A stretch of DNA of 64,000 bases from Streptomyces sp. I05A-00742 (lineage in GTDB: Bacteria; Actinomycetota; Actinomycetes; Streptomycetales; Streptomycetaceae), in contig NZ_JABETO010000002.1 of NCBI RefSeq assembly GCF_013055795.1, positions 285,885 to 349,884 of the forward strand, given 5' to 3'. The notes under the pieces are model-generated. The model was not told the DNA's origin and searched no databases. It worked only from the letters and a program-made list of their open reading frames with translations. This document shows positions 1 to 10,743 of the stretch, one piece after another. Position numbers and translations under genes: made by a program. How positions within the stretch are numbered: position 1 is the stretch's first letter; each line of letters begins with the position of its first letter.

Positions 1-853
1 CGCGGTCCTGGAGGCCGATGACGAGCGAGGCCACTTCCCCGGCCGTGACGAGCGTGTCGTCCCGGACGTCCGACTCCTCCTTGTCCGGGAGGGCGGGGGC
101 CTCGTCGAAGCGCCGCAGCACCTGTTCCGCCAGGTCCAGGGTCTCCTGGCGCACCGCCTCGCACTCTCCTCCGAGGAAGCGCGGGACCAGGCGGGCCGTG
201 GCGGCGTCCAAGGCCTGCTTCTGTTCGTCGTTCGTCTGCCCGGCGCGCGGCATCAGGCGGGCCTCCATCTCGCGCAGGCTCCCGCGCACCCGGATGCCTG
301 CGTAGGCCGCGGCGGCCGCCATGACGGAGGTGCCGGGGATCGCCAGGGGTACCCCTTCGGGTGAACAACAGCGGGCGTCGGAGCAGCAGTAGGACCAGCA
401 GCGGCCGTCCGAGAGGCACAGCGCCTCGTAGACGGGTACGTCGAGGGCGCCGCAGGCGATCCGGAGCCGCTGGGCGAGGGGGCGCAGCCGTTCCATCACG
501 GCCTGGGCGGTCTCGCCGTCCGCGGGGTCCTTGCAGAGGTAGAGGACGATCCCGTCCGGCGGGGTGCCGCGCTTCGAACAGTTGGTGACGAGCGTCTCGG
601 CGAGTTGGTCGCAGACCTCCGGCCATTCCTCCGGTGCGGCGGGAATGCCGAGCCGCAGGCGGCCGCCGAAGCGCTTCTGTTCGCCGAGCAGCGCCATGAG
701 GACGATGCTGTCGTTCGGGTGGAAGCCGAGCAGGTACGGCAGCGCGTCGGCCAGTTCCGCCGGGGTGCGCAGGGTGACGTGCCCCGGTGGCGGCGGTTCC
801 CAGGGGGAGACGGGCAGGTGTGCGGGGCGGGCTGATTCGTCATGGTTGGCCAT
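1..853 (-). CDS. DUF4192 domain protein (3' end cut by window edge)
   Basis: Open frame running off the left edge, with no stop seen; about 284 codons are visible. I chose the ATG at 853 because it opens directly into the domain start. After a short proline-rich N-terminus the protein reads VTLRTPAELADALPYLLGF and then HPNDSIVLMAL, the typical beginning of DUF4192, an actinobacterial family of unknown function. Two cysteine-rich stretches (CGALDVPVYEALCLSDGRCW and a following CCSDARCC) lie around residues 130-160. The gene is divergent from the RecQ-like helicase at 993, and the 139 bp between them carry a repeated 9-mer. No function should be inferred beyond the family assignment. Confidence 0.85.
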   Translation of the reverse strand, partial: MANHDESARPAHLPVSPWEPPPPGHVTLRTPAELADALPYLLGFHPNDSIVLMALLGEQKRFGGRLRLGIPAAPEEWPEVCDQLAETLVTNCSKRGTPPDGIVLYLCKDPADGETAQAVMERLRPLAQRLRIACGALDVPVYEALCLSDGRCWSYCCSDARCCSPEGVPLAIPGTSVMAAAAAYAGIRVRGSLREMEARLMPRAGQTNDEQKQALDAATARLVPRFLGGECEAVRQETLDLAEQVLRRFDEAPALPDKEESDVRDDTLVTAGEVASLVIGLQDR

Positions 854-891
854 GGCCCGAGCGTCCCGCAGAGCGGTTCGCGCCCGCCAGG

Positions 892-933
892 CCTGTGGAT
901 TTCCCGCAGATTGTCGTACGAATCCCTGTGGAT
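892..933. repeat. Direct repeat CCTGTGGAT x2, 33 bp apart
   Basis: CCTGTGGAT occurs at 892-900 and again at 925-933 in the divergent promoter region between the DUF4192 gene and the helicase gene. The spacing is three helical turns. The core TGTGGAT is the complement of ATCCACA and so resembles part of a DnaA box, but neither copy is a full match. A regulatory role is inference. Confidence 0.4.
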
Positions 934-992
934 GAGAGGGCTTCGAGGGGCCTCGGTCGCGCGATGTCAGTGGCCTCGTGTTGCATGGGTCC

Positions 993-3158
993 ATGAGCAA
1001 CGAAGCCCTCCGCGCCGCAGCGGACGCAGTCCTCGCCCGACTCGTCGGTGACGCCACCGGTACGGCCAGGCTGCGCGAGGACCAGTGGCGCGCGATCGAG
1101 GCGCTGGTCGCCGACCACCGCAGGGCCCTGGTCGTCCAGCGCACGGGGTGGGGCAAGTCGGCGGTGTACTTCGTCGCCACCGCGCTGCTGCGCGAGCGGG
1201 GCAGCGGTCCGACGGTGATCGTCTCCCCGCTGCTCGCGCTGATGCGCAACCAGGTGGAGGCGGCGGCGCGGGCGGGGATCCACGCCCGCACGATCAACTC
1301 CGCCAATCCCGAGGAGTGGGACACCGTGCAGGCGGAGGTCGCCGCCGGTGAGGTCGACGTGCTCCTCGTGAGCCCCGAGCGGCTCAACAACCCGGATTTC
1401 CGGGACCAGGTGCTGCCCAAGCTGGCCGCAGCCACCGGTCTCCTGGTCGTCGACGAGGCCCACTGCATCTCCGACTGGGGCCACGACTTCCGGCCCGACT
1501 ACCGCCGGCTGCGCACCATGCTGGCCGACCTGCCGCCCGGGGTGCCGGTGCTCGCGACCACCGCGACGGCCAACGCCCGTGTCACCGCCGACGTCGCCGA
1601 GCAGCTCGGGACGGGCGAGGGGGCCGAGCGGGCGCTGGTGCTGCGCGGGCCGCTCGACCGGGAGAGCCTGAGCCTCGGCGTCCTGCGCCTCCCGGACGCC
1701 GCCCACCGGCTGGCCTGGCTCGCCGACCACCTGGCCGAGCTGCCGGGCTCGGGCATCGTCTACACGCTGACCGTCGCCGCGGCGGAGGAGGTGACCACGT
1801 TCCTGCGCCGGCGCGGGCACACTGTCACCGCGTACACCGGCAAGACGGAGAACGCCGACCGGCAGCAGGCGGAGGAGGACCTGCTCGCCAACCGGGTCAA
1901 GGCCCTGGTCGCGACGTCCGCGCTCGGCATGGGCTTCGACAAGCCGGACCTCGGCTTCGTGGTCCACCTCGGTTCGCCCTCCTCCCCCATCGCCTACTAC
2001 CAGCAGGTGGGCCGCGCCGGGCGCGGCGTCGAGCACGCGGAGGTGCTGCTGCTCCCCGGCCGGGAGGACGAGGCGATCTGGCAGTACTTCGCGTCGCTGG
2101 CGTTCCCGCCCGAGGAGCAGGTCCGCCGCACGCTGGACGTGCTGGCGGCCTCGGACCGGCCGTTGTCCCTGCCCGCCCTGGAGCCGCTGGTGGAGCTGCG
2201 CCGGTCGCGGCTGGAGACCATGCTCAAGGTCCTGGACGTGGATGGCGCCGTGCGGCGCGTGCGCGGCGGCTGGACGGCGACCGGCCGGCCCTGGTCCTAC
2301 GACGCGGAGCGCTACGCCTGGGTGGCCCGGCAGCGGGCGGCGGAGCAGGAGGCCATGCGCGCGTACGCGACGACGACGGAGTGCCGGATGGAGTTCCTGC
2401 GCCGTCAGCTGGACGACGAACAGGCGGCTCCCTGCGGGCGGTGCGACAACTGCGCGGGTCCCCGGTTCACCGCGGAGGTCTCGGGTCAGGCGCTCGACGC
2501 GTCCCGGGGCGAGCTGGGGCGTCCGGGCGTGGAGGTGGAACCGCGCAGGATGTGGCCCACGGGTATGCCCGCGGTCGGTGTGGACCTCAAGGGCCGTATC
2601 CCCGCGGGCGAACAGGCCGCTCCCGGCCGGGCCCTGGGGCGGCTCTCCGACATCGGCTGGGGCAACCGGCTCCGTCCGCTGCTGGCGGCGCAGAGCCCGG
2701 ACGGCACGGTTCCGGACGATGTGGCGGCGGCCGTGGTGACGGTGCTCGCGGACTGGGCCCGGGGGCCCGGCGGCTGGGCGTCGGGAGCTCCCGACGCTCC
2801 GGGCCGGCCGGTGGGCGTCGTCGTCGTGGACTCCCGCACCAGGCCGAAGCTGATCCGCTCGCTCGGTGAACACATCGCGGCGGTCGGGCGGATGCCCCTG
2901 CTGGGCTCCGTCGCCTACCGCGAGGACGCGGAGGGCCTGCGGGTGCCGCGCACCAACAGCGCGCAGCGGCTGCGGGCCCTGGACGGGGCGCTGACCGTGC
3001 CGCCGGCCCTCGCGGAGCGGCTGGCCGGGGCGCGCGGTCCGGTCCTGCTGGTGGACGACCTGGCGGACACCGGCTGGACCCTCGCGGTCGCGGCCCGGCT
3101 GCTGCGACGGGCGGGCGCGGACCAGGTGTTCCCCTTGGTGCTGGCCGTGCAGGGCTGA
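993..3158 (+). CDS. recQ: RecQ-family ATP-dependent DNA helicase with C-terminal phosphoribosyltransferase-like domain
   Basis: Superfamily 2 helicase of about 721 aa; RecQ enzymes unwind DNA 3'-5' in repair and recombination. Visible motifs are a Walker A of the form TGWGKS (residues ~51-56), the DEAH box [15 protein letters not shown] (~150-165), TTATAN motif III, and motif [11 protein letters not shown] (~335). A RecQ-type zinc site follows, with Cys before MEFLRRQL and then CGRCDNC (~465-490). The last ~130 residues are not HRDC. They end in [15 protein letters not shown], the PRPP-loop signature of type I phosphoribosyltransferases. Start: the upstream in-frame ATG at 978 is possible, but [13 protein letters not shown] at 993 looks like the natural N-terminus. 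Helicase identity is certain; enzymatic activity of the PRT domain is not shown. Confidence 0.92.
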   Translation: MSNEALRAAADAVLARLVGDATGTARLREDQWRAIEALVADHRRALVVQRTGWGKSAVYFVATALLRERGSGPTVIVSPLLALMRNQVEAAARAGIHARTINSANPEEWDTVQAEVAAGEVDVLLVSPERLNNPDFRDQVLPKLAAATGLLVVDEAHCISDWGHDFRPDYRRLRTMLADLPPGVPVLATTATANARVTADVAEQLGTGEGAERALVLRGPLDRESLSLGVLRLPDAAHRLAWLADHLAELPGSGIVYTLTVAAAEEVTTFLRRRGHTVTAYTGKTENADRQQAEEDLLANRVKALVATSALGMGFDKPDLGFVVHLGSPSSPIAYYQQVGRAGRGVEHAEVLLLPGREDEAIWQYFASLAFPPEEQVRRTLDVLAASDRPLSLPALEPLVELRRSRLETMLKVLDVDGAVRRVRGGWTATGRPWSYDAERYAWVARQRAAEQEAMRAYATTTECRMEFLRRQLDDEQAAPCGRCDNCAGPRFTAEVSGQALDASRGELGRPGVEVEPRRMWPTGMPAVGVDLKGRIPAGEQAAPGRALGRLSDIGWGNRLRPLLAAQSPDGTVPDDVAAAVVTVLADWARGPGGWASGAPDAPGRPVGVVVVDSRTRPKLIRSLGEHIAAVGRMPLLGSVAYREDAEGLRVPRTNSAQRLRALDGALTVPPALAERLAGARGPVLLVDDLADTGWTLAVAARLLRRAGADQVFPLVLAVQG

Positions 3159-3374
3159 CGCGGCGGACGTACGGGGAGGGTCGGCGGGATCCGGAATCGC
3201 ACCACCCGATACCGGTCACTGGCGCCAATTGATCGTTGCCGTGTGGCGGGTGGGGCCGCGAGAATTGGACCGGCTCCCCGCTTCCGCCCGTTCGCGGCCC
3301 GCCGGGCTGCCGTCCGCTGTTCCTCGTTGCTGACGTTCTGTGGGTTCCACGGGCACGCAGGCGAAGGGAGAGTC

Positions 3375-3953
3375 ATGGCCTACGGCTCGGTCCCGTCCCC
3401 GTCCCCGCGCGCCTCCTCCCGGCCGGGCCGCGTGCTGGAGCCCGCCGCGTGGGCGGCGGCGGGAATTCCCCTGCTGCGCAACCCCCGTGAGGTCGTCACC
3501 GGTCTGCACGCCCGGCACCTGCCGACCCCGCGCACGGCCGTGGTCGCCGTCCTCGGGCCCGACGAACGGCTGGCGGCCAGCGCTTCCTTCACCCGCCGGG
3601 CGGTCACCTCCGACGGCTGGGAGCTGCGCAACGCCCTCCTGGCACAGCTGCGCCGGGTGATCCCGCACGACCTGCGCAGACGTTCACCGGTGCGCACGGC
3701 GGTGCTGCTCTACTGCCGTGAGGGGGACGGTCGTTGGACCGAGATGGACGGTGCCTGGATGTGGGCGCTGCGCGACGCCTGTGTTCTCCACGGGCTGCGG
3801 TGCGGCGCGTACATCACCCTGACCGGGGCGGGCTGGCGGATCCTCGGCGAGGGCAGGAGCGGACGACGCCCCCGCTCCTCGGCGTGCCACCCCGGACCGA
3901 CGCACGCTGGCCTTCCGGCGCCGACGGCGCTCCGGCACGCCGCGGTCCGGTGA
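3375..3953 (+). CDS. Conserved hypothetical protein, possibly a degenerate RadC/JAB-like fold
   Basis: 192 aa, with a good ribosome site (GAAGGGAGAG) six bases before the ATG. I do not recognise the family with certainty. The middle reads NPREVVTGLHARHLPTPRTA, then VAVLGPDERLAASASFTRR and QLRRVIPHDLRRRSPVRTAV, ending in LHGLRCGAYITLTGAGWRIL. The order (PREV, then a hydrophobic strand, then a D-x-A-W helix, then a Leu/Gly-rich strand) loosely recalls RadC/JAB proteins, but the metal-binding HxH...SxxD residues are absent, the corresponding stretch reading LYCREG. The C-terminal ~35 residues are Arg/Pro-rich and probably disordered. It stands alone, convergent with the next gene, and a large hairpin separates the two. 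Confidence 0.75.
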   Translation: MAYGSVPSPSPRASSRPGRVLEPAAWAAAGIPLLRNPREVVTGLHARHLPTPRTAVVAVLGPDERLAASASFTRRAVTSDGWELRNALLAQLRRVIPHDLRRRSPVRTAVLLYCREGDGRWTEMDGAWMWALRDACVLHGLRCGAYITLTGAGWRILGEGRSGRRPRSSACHPGPTHAGLPAPTALRHAAVR

Positions 3954-3978
3954 CGCGCACGCCACCGGCGCGGTGAGG

Positions 3979-4022
3979 GTGGCCCGCGGGGCGCCGGAAC
4001 CGGCGCCACCGCGGGGGGCCAC
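3979..4022. terminator. Bidirectional hairpin terminator
   Basis: A GC-rich inverted repeat (GTGGCCC-GCGG-GGCGCCGG, loop AA, then the complement with small bulges) sits exactly between the convergent genes ending at 3953 and 4026. No U-tract follows, as is usual in Streptomyces. Confidence 0.6.
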
Positions 4023-4025
4023 TCC

Positions 4026-4610
4026 TCAGACGCCCGCCGTCAGAAGGTTGTTGACCCTGGCGCTGTCGCCGCAGACGACCAGCAGGGCACCGGTGCGCGT
4101 GAGGGCCGCGGGCAGCGCCCGGGACACCTCGGCGTCGGAACCGCCGTTGACGGCGACGACCACGACGGGGCGGTGCGCGACGCGGTCGGTGCCGGCGTCC
4201 GCGTAGAAGACGTCGTCCGCGGCATCGTGCTGCGCCCAGTACGACGCCTCGCCGAACGACAGTTCGTGGGCGGCCCAGGGGTGGGCGTCCCCGGTGGTGA
4301 GCACCAGGATGTCGCCGGGGGCGCGGCCGGTGTCGAGCAGCAGGTCGACGGCCTCGTCCGCGGCGTCCAGGGCACCCTCCGCGGCGGCGGGGATCAGCTG
4401 GATCTGCGGGGCGACGGGCGGCGCGGACGCCGGCGGCGTGGGCCGGGCCGCCGGAGCCGGCACCGGACGCGCGTCGCGGGGGCCGGGCCGGGGGGCCGGA
4501 CGGGGGCCAGGAACGGGGCGGGGGGTCGACGCGGCGCGGCCGGCGGCCGGGACAGCGCGGGGACCCGGGACACTCTCGTGAATCTGAGGCTCCTCGGGGA
4601 TGAGAGGCAT
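4026..4610 (-). CDS. Pro/Ala-rich protein with UvrD-like helicase C-terminal (motif VI) remnant
   Basis: About 194 aa if started at the ATG at 4610 (MPLIPEEPQ); an ATG at 4646 is also in frame, and neither has a clear ribosome site. Residues ~15-85 are a low-complexity Pro/Ala/Arg tail. The C-terminal ~110 residues read like the end of a UvrD/PcrA helicase: GDILVLTTGDAH, RPVVVVAVNGGSD, then SRALPAALTRTGALLVVCG, which parallels the motif VI pattern (..ALYVALTRA..L.VVG). No Walker A or other helicase motif is present, so it cannot be an ATPase by itself. It follows rnhB on the same strand with a ~57 bp gap. The function is unknown, and a regulatory or scaffolding module derived from a helicase is my inference. 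Confidence 0.65.
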   Translation of the reverse strand: MPLIPEEPQIHESVPGPRAVPAAGRAASTPRPVPGPRPAPRPGPRDARPVPAPAARPTPPASAPPVAPQIQLIPAAAEGALDAADEAVDLLLDTGRAPGDILVLTTGDAHPWAAHELSFGEASYWAQHDAADDVFYADAGTDRVAHRPVVVVAVNGGSDAEVSRALPAALTRTGALLVVCGDSARVNNLLTAGV

Positions 4611-4667
4611 AAGTCGATGTCTATCAAACGCCGGTGCGAGTCGCATCGGCGGGTGGCACTTCTACGG

Positions 4668-5396
4668 TCAGAAGTCGAAGCCGAGCTGGCCGCCGGCTTC
4701 CAGGGCAGCCCCTCCGCGGCCCGCGGGGGCTTCGGGGCCTCCGGCCACGAAGCGCGGTCGCTTCAGGTGCTGCCACCGGGGCAGTGCGTCCAAGTAGGCC
4801 CACGACAACCGGTGGTGCGGTGTGGGGCCCAGCCGTTCCAGGGCCCCGCGATGCACCGGCGAGGGGTATCCCGCGTTGTCGCGGAATCCGAAGTCCTCGT
4901 GTGCCGCGCCCAGTTCGGCCATCATGGCGTCCCGCCTGACCTTGGCGATCACGGACGCCGCCGCGACGGCCACACAGGACTGGTCGCCCTTGATGACCGT
5001 GCGGACCCTCCATGGTTCGCCGAGGTAGTCGTGCTTGCCGTCGAGGATGACGGCGTCGGGCCGCACCGGAAGGCCGTCCAGGGCCCGGCGGGCCGCCAGC
5101 CGGAGCGCCGCCGTCATCCCCAGTTCGTCGATCTCCTCGGGGGAGGCGTGACCGAGGGCGTAGGCGGTGACCCACGACTCCAGCCGGCCGGCCAGCGCGT
5201 GGCGGCGCTTGGGGGTCAGCAGTTTGGAGTCGGTGAGCCCTTCCGGCGGCCGGCGGAGACCGGTGACGGCCGCGCAGGCCGTGACCGGACCGGCCCAGGC
5301 GCCCCGGCCGACCTCGTCGACGCCGGCGACGATCTTGGCTCCGGTCGTCGCCCGCAAGGAGCGTTCGACGCTGTGGGTAGGCGGTTCGTAGGGCAT
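4668..5396 (-). CDS. rnhB: Ribonuclease HII
   Basis: 242 aa. It cleaves the RNA strand of RNA-DNA hybrids and starts removal of ribonucleotides misincorporated in DNA. The signature [19 protein letters not shown] lies near residue 24, with the first catalytic Asp and Glu in DEVGRG. A further acidic residue lies in [11 protein letters not shown], and the conserved [13 protein letters not shown] supplies the helix around the last metal site. I chose the ATG at 5396 because upstream in-frame sequence is an unstructured Arg-rich extension and because [14 protein letters not shown] leads straight into the domain. The helicase-remnant gene follows on the same strand. Confidence in the function is high. 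Confidence 0.95.
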   Translation of the reverse strand: MPYEPPTHSVERSLRATTGAKIVAGVDEVGRGAWAGPVTACAAVTGLRRPPEGLTDSKLLTPKRRHALAGRLESWVTAYALGHASPEEIDELGMTAALRLAARRALDGLPVRPDAVILDGKHDYLGEPWRVRTVIKGDQSCVAVAAASVIAKVRRDAMMAELGAAHEDFGFRDNAGYPSPVHRGALERLGPTPHHRLSWAYLDALPRWQHLKRPRFVAGGPEAPAGRGGAALEAGGQLGFDF

Positions 5397-5473
5397 GGCG
5401 CCAGCAAGGGTACGCCTCGGGAGCCGCGGGCGCCGCCCCGGCCCCCTCTTCGTCCCATCTTCCGTCCGGCCGG

Positions 5474-6370
5474 TCAGCCGGGAGCGGCCGGCAGCCAGCC
5501 GGGCAGGGCCTCGGTGCCGCGCAGCCAGGCGGCGGGCGGGGCGCCGCGGCCGGCCGCCGCGATCACTCCGCCGACGATGGCGCACGTGGTGTCCACGTCG
5601 CCGCCCACCGCCGCCGTCGCCCAGAATCCCGCCTCGAAGGCCCCGAGATGCCGGGCCGCCGACCAGAGGGCGAACGGCACGGTGTCATGGGCGCTGGTCC
5701 GGCGGCCGCAGCCGAGCACGGCCGCGACCGTCGTCGCGTCGTCGTAGTCGAGCATGTCGCGGGCCCGGCGCAGCCCGGCCTGCACGGCGCTGCGCGGGAC
5801 CAGGGCGATCACCCCGTCCAGGAGTTCCTCCCGGGTGACCGCCACCCCGTCCGCCTCCGCCGCGAGGGCGGCCGCGGCGGCGACGGCCATGGCTCCCGCC
5901 ACCGCCTCGCGGTGCTGGTGCGTCGTGTACGCCGAGATCTCCGCCTGGTGCGTGGCCTGCTCCGGGTCGCCCGCGTACCAGGCGCCCAGGGGGGCGATGC
6001 GCATGGCCGCGCCGTTGCCCCAGGAGCCCTGCCCCTTGAACACCGCGGCCGCCAGCTCGCGCCAGTCACCGCCCTCCCTGATCAGCCGGAGCATCCGCCC
6101 GACGGCCGGGCCGTAGCCCCGGTCGAAGTCGTGGTGCTCCGCGAAGGACCGGGCCAGCGCGTCCTGGTCGACGCGGCCGTGCGTGGCGAGGATCGCCAGC
6201 ACGGAGCAGGCCATCTCGGTGTCGTCGGTCCACTGCCAGGGGGTGGGCGGCAGTTGGCGGCGCTTGAGGGAGGGGTAGTTGGCGGGGACGAAGAACTGGG
6301 AGCCGAGGGCGTCGCCCACGGCAAGCCCGCGCAGGCTGGCGAGGGCCCGGTGGAATCGGTCAGCGGTCAT
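5474..6370 (-). CDS. ADP-ribosylglycohydrolase family protein
   Basis: 298 aa, close to the family norm. These enzymes use two Mg ions to hydrolyse ADP-ribose from proteins or small molecules. Metal-site signatures are seen: [12 protein letters not shown] near residue 15, WTDDTEM near 48, [12 protein letters not shown] near 118, and [17 protein letters not shown] near 257, which carries the C-terminal D-x-D-T metal ligands. The gene ends 77 bp upstream of rnhB and begins 11 bp downstream of the histidine phosphatase stop, so these three probably share a transcript. The substrate cannot be told from sequence; protein-ADP-ribose (DraG-like) or free ADP-ribose derivatives are both possible. Confidence 0.9.
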   Translation of the reverse strand: MTADRFHRALASLRGLAVGDALGSQFFVPANYPSLKRRQLPPTPWQWTDDTEMACSVLAILATHGRVDQDALARSFAEHHDFDRGYGPAVGRMLRLIREGGDWRELAAAVFKGQGSWGNGAAMRIAPLGAWYAGDPEQATHQAEISAYTTHQHREAVAGAMAVAAAAALAAEADGVAVTREELLDGVIALVPRSAVQAGLRRARDMLDYDDATTVAAVLGCGRRTSAHDTVPFALWSAARHLGAFEAGFWATAAVGGDVDTTCAIVGGVIAAAGRGAPPAAWLRGTEALPGWLPAAPG

Positions 6371-6381
6371 CGCAGCGAACT

Positions 6382-7041
6382 CTAATCGGTGAAGCCGTAC
6401 GATTCAGGGGTACACCAGCGCTCGAACGGCCGGTCCAGGTGATACCGCCCGTCGGCCCCCAGGAGAAGCATCCGGCTCTCGGCGTTGCCCGGGTTCGACA
6501 GGCACTCGAACTCCGCGACCGACCAGTGCAGCCATCGCATGCAGAACAGCCTCATGGTCAGTCCATGGGTCACCAGCAGGACGTTGGGCGGGTGCTCCGG
6601 GTCCTCGAAGCTGCGCCAGAGGCTCTCCAGGAAGCTGCCCACGCGGTCGTAGACATCGGCCCCGGACTCCCCCTGGGCGAACCGGTAGAAGAAGTGGCCG
6701 TAGGCGTCGCGGTACGCCTTCTGCCGGCGTACATCGTCCCGGTCCTGCCAGTTCCCCCAGTCCTGCTCGCGCAGGCGCGGCTCCTCCCGGACCCTGACCC
6801 GGCCGGGGTCGAGCCCCAGTGCGTGGAAGGTCTGGTGGGCCCGGCGGTAGGGCGAGACATAGGCCGAGATCCACTCCTCGCCGAAGAGCTCCCGCAGCCG
6901 CGCCCCCGCCTCCTCGGCCTGCCGGCGGCCCAGGGCCGTCAGGCTCAGGGCGTGGTCGGGCTCGCGCTCGTAGACGGTGTCGTCGACGTTGCCCTCCGAC
7001 TCGCCGTGCCGGAGGAGGACGATGCGCCGGGGCCGTGCCAT
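6382..7041 (-). CDS. Histidine phosphatase (phosphoglycerate mutase-like) family protein
   Basis: 219 aa cytosolic protein. The catalytic RHG motif is at the N-terminus (IVLLRHGESEGN, phospho-accepting His ~10). The second core His is in LLVTHGLTMRLF (~160), and the acid/base Glu in LREQDWGNW (~90). The C-terminal part (FECLSNPGNAESRMLLL, then YHLDRPFERW) is typical of the actinobacterial broad-specificity phosphatases rather than glycolytic mutases. The gene starts 34 bp after the ABC-F stop and ends 11 bp before the ADP-ribosylglycohydrolase, so it is likely in a loose operon. The substrate is unknown. Confidence 0.9.
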   Translation of the reverse strand: MARPRRIVLLRHGESEGNVDDTVYEREPDHALSLTALGRRQAEEAGARLRELFGEEWISAYVSPYRRAHQTFHALGLDPGRVRVREEPRLREQDWGNWQDRDDVRRQKAYRDAYGHFFYRFAQGESGADVYDRVGSFLESLWRSFEDPEHPPNVLLVTHGLTMRLFCMRWLHWSVAEFECLSNPGNAESRMLLLGADGRYHLDRPFERWCTPESYGFTD

Positions 7042-7075
7042 GGCGCCACCCTAGTTCGAACCCCGGTCGGCCGCG

Positions 7076-8698
<1,623 letters not shown>

Positions 8699-8730
8699 CC
8701 GGACCTCCCCCTTCGACGATCGAACCGTCA

Positions 8731-8750
8731 AACGCAACCTGCGTCGCGTT
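8731..8750. promoter_or_regulatory. Probable TetR operator between ABC-F and TetR genes
   Basis: Interrupted palindrome AACGCNAC-CTGC-GTNGCGTT; seven of the eight positions in each half pair. It lies in the short divergent region, 33 bp upstream of the ABC-F start and just before the TetR reading frame, so a bound dimer could repress both genes. Confidence 0.65.
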
Positions 8751-8753
8751 ACG

Positions 8754-9467
8754 ATGAAGCATGGCACACCTCGACCGCTAACACAACTGGAGTTGCAATT
8801 GTCTTCGGATGCCGACCCGCCCCGGACCCCTGGCACCGTCCGGCCCGGCGGCCGCACCGCACGGACCCGCGCCGCCGTCCGGGACGCCGTCCTCGCGGGA
8901 CTGGTCGACCACGGCTACCCGGGCCTCACCGTCGAATACGTCGCCGAGCACTCGGGCGTCCACAAGACGACGCTCTACCGGCGCTGGGGCGGCGTCGAAG
9001 GGCTGGTGGCCGACGCCCTCGACCTGGCCGGCGAGGACACCTGGACCCCGCCCGACACGGGATCCCTGCACGGGGACCTCAAGGCCCTCGCCCATGAGGT
9101 CCTCGACACCTTCGGCGATCCGTCGGCAGCGGCGGCCCCGGCCGCGTTCATCGCCGCCGCGTTCCAGTCGGACCGTGCCGCACGGGCCCTCCGGGCCTTC
9201 TACGACGAGCGCTTCCGGCGCTGCGCACCCCTCGTCGCCCGGGCCGTCGAACGCGGCGAGGTCCCCGAGGACACCGACCCGGGCACCCTCGCGCGAGCGG
9301 TCAGCGCCCCCCTGTTCTTCCGGCTGTTCATCACCCGCGAACCCCTCGACCGGGCCGTCGCGGACCAGGCGGCCGCGCTCGCCCTGGCCGCCGCCCGGGC
9401 GGGCGCCTGCACGGCCCTCACCTCCGAAGAAACCGGCCCGACGACCGAAGAAGCGGAGGTGAACTGA
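8754..9467 (+). CDS. TetR/AcrR-family transcriptional regulator
   Basis: About 237 aa from ATG 8754. A TTG at 8799 has a better ribosome site (GGAG, 6 bp) and would give 222 aa. The N-terminal helix-turn-helix is clear: [40 protein letters not shown], with the recognition helix [11 protein letters not shown] near residue 75. The C-terminal ligand and dimer domain is typical in length ([33 protein letters not shown]). It probably represses itself and the divergent ABC-F gene through the palindrome at 8731-8750. A second short inverted repeat, CAACTGGAGTTG (8784-8795), overlaps the alternative start. The inducer is unknown. Confidence 0.88.
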   Translation: MKHGTPRPLTQLELQLSSDADPPRTPGTVRPGGRTARTRAAVRDAVLAGLVDHGYPGLTVEYVAEHSGVHKTTLYRRWGGVEGLVADALDLAGEDTWTPPDTGSLHGDLKALAHEVLDTFGDPSAAAAPAAFIAAAFQSDRAARALRAFYDERFRRCAPLVARAVERGEVPEDTDPGTLARAVSAPLFFRLFITREPLDRAVADQAAALALAAARAGACTALTSEETGPTTEEAEVN

Positions 9468-9482
9468 GCGAAGCCGCGCCCC

Positions 9483-10088
9483 TCACACGACCCAGGAGGG
9501 CTCCACCCCGACGACGTCCCCGTCGATCGCCTCCACGTCCGCCTCCAGCTGGGCCCGCAGCGCCAGCCGCTCCACGCGTTCCGCGCGGTATTTGCCGTGC
9601 TCGGCCTCGGAGTTCCACATCGAAAGGACCAGGAATTCCGGGCCGGGCGCTTCGCCCATCATGCCGCGCACCATCCCGGGCGAACCCGCCATCGCGGGAT
9701 TCCACACCTTTTCCTGCGTCGTCCGGAAGTGCTCCTCACGGTCCTCCCGGACGCGGCAATGCGCGATCCGCACCACGTCCGCATCCGTGAACTGGGGGCT
9801 GAAACCCACCTTGACGTCCAGACAGTGCTCGAACAACCGCACACGGATGTCTCGGTACGTACCGGCCTGAGCGGCCGCCAACCGGTCGTGCGAGCGCGCC
9901 ATGAAGGAGTCGTAGAACGCCCTGCTCTCCCAGAAGTTGAAGATATGCACCACATCGGGGCGCCCCCTGCTCCACCCGCCTCCCTGCGCCCGGAAGCCCG
10001 GCTCCCCCAGCAACCCCGCCCACTTCCGCTGCGCCCGGTCGAAGCCGCGGCGGTCCACCACGGTGCAGCGAATCCACTTGATCAGCAC
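9483..10088 (-). CDS. YdbC-like DUF4937 protein
   Basis: 201 aa, GTG start. The N-terminus MLIKWIRCTVVDRRGFDRAQ and the stretch FRAQGGGW...VVHIFNFWESRAFYDSFM are characteristic of the YdbC/DUF4937 family. These small proteins have ferredoxin-like alpha-beta barrels related to antibiotic-biosynthesis monooxygenases. The second half repeats the pattern (VRIAHCRVREDREEHF, then EFLVLSMWNSEAEH), suggesting two copies of the fold. No cofactor motif is visible and the biochemical role is not established. It is convergent with the TetR gene (15 bp apart) and downstream of nothing obvious; the upstream 655 bp hold only the nrdJ terminator. Confidence 0.75.
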   Translation of the reverse strand: MLIKWIRCTVVDRRGFDRAQRKWAGLLGEPGFRAQGGGWSRGRPDVVHIFNFWESRAFYDSFMARSHDRLAAAQAGTYRDIRVRLFEHCLDVKVGFSPQFTDADVVRIAHCRVREDREEHFRTTQEKVWNPAMAGSPGMVRGMMGEAPGPEFLVLSMWNSEAEHGKYRAERVERLALRAQLEADVEAIDGDVVGVEPSWVV

Positions 10089-10743
10089 CGGGTCATCGTA
10101 CGGGGCGGACAGTGGCCCGCATCACGCCGCGGAGGAGCGCGCCGGGACGGCCGGCGCGCCGCCCCGGCACCCGACCACGCCCCACCGCGCGGCTCCGGCC
10201 CCCGGGGCAACTCCCCTCCCGTTACTCACCGTTCATCGACGGCGCCACCGGAGCGCATCGCCGAACCCCGCCCGGCCCGCCGCCGTTCTTCGCACCCCCG
10301 GATCCGCCTGCTGCACCACGGCCCATAGACGCGCGGGGAACATGAATGCGCCGATATCAAGAGGCCGCCACCCCCCAGCGGACAGGAATGCACTCCGCGT
10401 CACGGAGGAGCGCGCGACGCCTTCCGGACGCGCGGCCATACACGCAAGGCACAATTCTCGGAGCGCTTTCCCCGCGGACTCCCGCGCTCCGCAGCGTCTG
10501 CCGGCAATTCCGCGCGACCGAATCCAAAAGACCCACGACCGAGCTTCTTCCGTGGCCACGGCCCCGTACCCGCAAGCCCGACGGGAAGCTGTCGGACGGG
10601 ATTCCACGCCGCCCGGCCACCGACGCGCCGGAGGGCGCCGACCAGTGGTCGACGCCCTCCGGGAACGGCGGCTCAATTCACGCGCGAGCCGCGTCCGACG
10701 TGATTCCGCCCGATGTCCGGAACCCGATACCCGCTACCCGATA
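10089..10743. other. Gene-free 655-bp interval
   Basis: Between the YdbC-like start and the nrdJ stop. The short frames here have non-Streptomyces codon bias, no ribosome sites and no recognisable sequence. The only clear element is the nrdJ terminator hairpin at 10630-10660. Promoter elements for the YdbC-like gene are presumably near 10100-10150, but I cannot assign them. Confidence 0.5.
10630..10660 (-). terminator. nrdJ transcription terminator
   Basis: Near-perfect hairpin: GGAGGGCG, then CGACC-AGT-GGTCG, then CGCCCTCC. It lies 84-114 bp beyond the nrdJ stop on the same strand. Confidence 0.7.

Noticed and set aside
7050..7063. CGAACCCCGGTCGG as an SOS box
   Set aside because: Two mismatches in the right half and located between co-directional genes, not at a promoter.
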